19,671 nucleotides of DNA, from the NCBI GenBank assembly GCA_010015655.1, contig ML976663.1, forward strand, positions 1-19,671, in the 5' to 3' direction. The notes beneath the pieces are model-generated. The model was given only the letters and a program-made list of their open reading frames with translations, was not told the DNA's origin and did not search any database. Position 1 is the first letter of the stretch, and each line of letters opens with the position of its first letter. Source of the DNA: Bimuria novae-zelandiae CBS 107.79. Its lineage: Eukaryota; Ascomycota; Dothideomycetes; Pleosporales; Didymosphaeriaceae. Both the position numbers and the translations under genes were made by a program. Shown here one piece after another: positions 18,478 to 19,671 of the stretch.

Positions 18478-18987
18478 TCAGTCCAACTCAATGTACTCCT
18501 CGTCATCCTCAGCTATCTCCGTGATCCTTCCCTTCGTGCGTGAGCTCCGCATCGAGCCAGTGGCAGCAGTCTTCTTGCTCCGTCCCTTCGCTTTGGCTAT
18601 GATCCTCGCACTTCCAGCCTCGCTCGCCGTCTCCTCATCCGGAGTCACCATACCCGCCCCCTCAATCATCTGGTCCCTCGAACCAACCGTATTTCCGCGG
18701 CCATATTCGATCTCCCTAGGCCTCTTGCGTGGTCGATCGTCGACGTCTCGCTGCTCTCGCAGCGCCTTGTCTCGATCCTCCTGCTCCCACCGCTTACGAA
18801 TCTCGTCCTCCTCCTTGTTCTCCATGCTGTGGAAGGATGCGTGGTGACCACAGCCATCGCACTCGAAACTGGACGTACTCTGCGGGGTCAGCTCTCATCC
18901 GTGTCAAGGGTCCAATATTCCGCGGTTCGCGGTTCATGGTTCATTGCGAGGAGCAGAAGGTATCTTTACCTTGAGGGGATGCAACAT
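18478..18987 (-). CDS. Small charged protein with a Cys/His cluster, 139 residues, function unknown
   Basis: Two exons: 18987-18970 (18 nt, M-L-H-P-L-K) and 18879-18478. The 90-nt intron (18969-18880) begins GTAAAG and ends with AGCTGAC and CCCCGCAG. The open frame of exon 2 extends upstream of its first Met (residue 25) and contains F-E-C-D-G-C-G-H-H-A-S-F-H, a compact C-x2-C-x-H-H-x3-H cluster that could bind zinc. This is why I prefer the two-exon model over a start at 18825. Residues 25-60 are strongly charged and probably helical (E-E-D-E-I-R-K-R-W-E-Q-E-D). Basic stretches R-P-R-K-R-P-R and K-A-K-G-R-S-K-K suggest a nuclear protein, and the C-terminus is acidic. No family is recognised. 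The upstream region carries two MluI boxes and an E-box. Confidence 0.65.
18880..18969 (-). other. Intron of the small Cys/His protein gene
   Basis: 90 nt, donor GTAAAG, branch-like AGCTGAC and acceptor GCAG. It is phase 0 and joins an 18-nt first exon to the main exon, bringing the Cys/His cluster into the protein. Confidence 0.6.
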
Positions 18988-19246
18988 AAAACGGAGACAG
19001 GGGCATTTTGCCGCAATTATGGAGGGTTTGTGGTTGCACTGGCCGCGCGGCGGGGTGTAATTGACCCATACGGAAGGTACAGACATTGCGGGCGTCCAGG
19101 TCGGTTGAGGAACTGGAGATTTTATGCGTCGCGCGTGGCCGGAGTAAATCGATGGAAGCGCATCGTGTCAGGTAGGTTTGTATAGCTCAGACATTACCGA
19201 AATCGCGAGAGTGAAAGGATCGCGGGGCGACATATTCCCTAGGCCG

Positions 19247-19268
19247 ACGCGTGCAGGTGCCCACGCGT
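19247..19268. promoter_or_regulatory. Two MluI cell-cycle boxes (ACGCGT)
   Basis: ACGCGT occurs at 19247-19252 and 19263-19268, starts 16 bases apart, about 260-280 bases upstream of the start codon at 18987. In ascomycetes the MBF-type factor binds this core in promoters of S-phase genes. The pair may serve the minus-strand gene or a divergent gene beyond the window. Function is inferred from the motif only. Confidence 0.4.
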
Positions 19269-19277
19269 GCGCGTTTT

Positions 19278-19283
19278 CACGTG
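19278..19283. promoter_or_regulatory. E-box CACGTG
   Basis: A palindromic CACGTG beside the MluI boxes and inside a 7-bp inverted repeat (GGCCGAC at 19242-19248, GTCGGCC at 19289-19295). It is a possible bHLH factor site; the hexamer alone is weak evidence. Confidence 0.3.
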
Positions 19284-19295
19284 CCAGAGTCGGCC

Positions 19296-19671
19296 CGGTT
19301 ACCAGGCATGCCCCGCCTTAACTGCACACGTCACAGTACCGTAGAGTTTTGCAATTAATAGATAGCCTAGCTGCTAGCTGCAGGTGGCGACGTAACCGTA
19401 GGAGGTATCGCGCTGAGACGCTTGCAACGTCAAACATCGTCAAAATAGATCAGTGGCCTGCATCTCCACAACAACACCATAGATTTTGATACTTTTCGGA
19501 TTTTCTTGATTCTACGGTCTAAATCTATAGGACTTTTGAATTTCATAAAAATCAGATATGTGGTGGTGGAGATACATAAGGTTGCGGCGATGTAGGGATG
19601 TTGCCGCATGTCGCCTCATCGTCTGTAGACCCAGCAGCGTCAACGTCGCTCCCAGCGCCAGCGTCCTCATA
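19296..19671. other. Terminal intergenic stretch
   Basis: No coding frame is supported on either strand. The only structure seen is the imperfect inverted repeat at 19462-19573. Confidence 0.5.
19462..19573. repeat. Imperfect inverted repeat, about 112 bp
   Basis: Outer arms beginning ATCTCCAC (left 19462-19478, right about 19557-19573) match at about 15 of 17 positions, and an inner 8-bp pair (ATAGATTT / AAATCTAT) lies between them. It could be a small miniature transposon or a hairpin. No target duplication is clear. Confidence 0.35.

Noticed and set aside
18829..19185. 118-codon plus-strand frame
   Set aside because: It overlaps exon 1, the intron and the promoter of the small Cys/His gene in antisense and has no family features.

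Overview
The window comes from a filamentous ascomycete (Pezizomycotina), most likely a Dothideomycete of the Pleosporales type; that placement is an inference. It rests on short introns of 44-90 nt with GT..AG borders, fungus-specific families (fungal Mediator subunit 1, a stand-alone cellobiose-dehydrogenase-type cytochrome domain, a Pth11/fungal-rhodopsin membrane protein), and two DNA transposons wrecked by C-to-T changes almost only in the CpA context. That last signature is repeat-induced point mutation (RIP), which is confined to Pezizomycotina.

Left part (1-5961). Bases 1-560 are an AT-rich, CpA-depleted repeat remnant. Then come a small broken locus resembling an M35 (deuterolysin-type) metallopeptidase (776-1120), an unidentified 234-residue protein (1912-2616, +), and a decayed Pth11-like seven-helix membrane protein gene on the minus strand (about 3038-4635). 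The decay of the Pth11-like gene shows frame jumps and a stop codon in a sequence that is not AT-rich, so it is unlike the RIP damage. Bases 4636-5961 hold nothing I can support.

Central part (5962-13889) holds the healthy genes. They are a 587-residue single-CCCH zinc-finger protein (+), a secreted protein with three tandem six-cysteine modules (-, two exons), a secreted heme b cytochrome-domain protein (-, two exons) and Mediator subunit 1 (-, one exon). The last three are on the same strand but separated by 750-920 bp, so each is its own transcription unit. The two secreted proteins are neighbours, but nothing in the sequence ties them into one pathway.

Right part (14028-18273) is a 4.25-kb RIP-degraded block made of two different Fot1/pogo-type transposons (TA target, DD35D transposase). 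They lie head to head and share the single TA between them, and the block begins only 138 bp upstream of the Mediator subunit 1 start codon. Beyond it lies a small charged protein with a Cys/His cluster (18478-18987, -, with an 18-nt first exon). Its upstream region carries two MluI-box (ACGCGT) motifs and an E-box. The window ends in non-coding sequence with an imperfect inverted repeat.

I see no CRISPR array, rRNA, tRNA, operon or novel defence-type system. The most informative points are the paired transposons sharing a TA next to Mediator subunit 1, the patch inside one of them that escaped RIP, the triple-module secreted protein and the two broken genes on the left.
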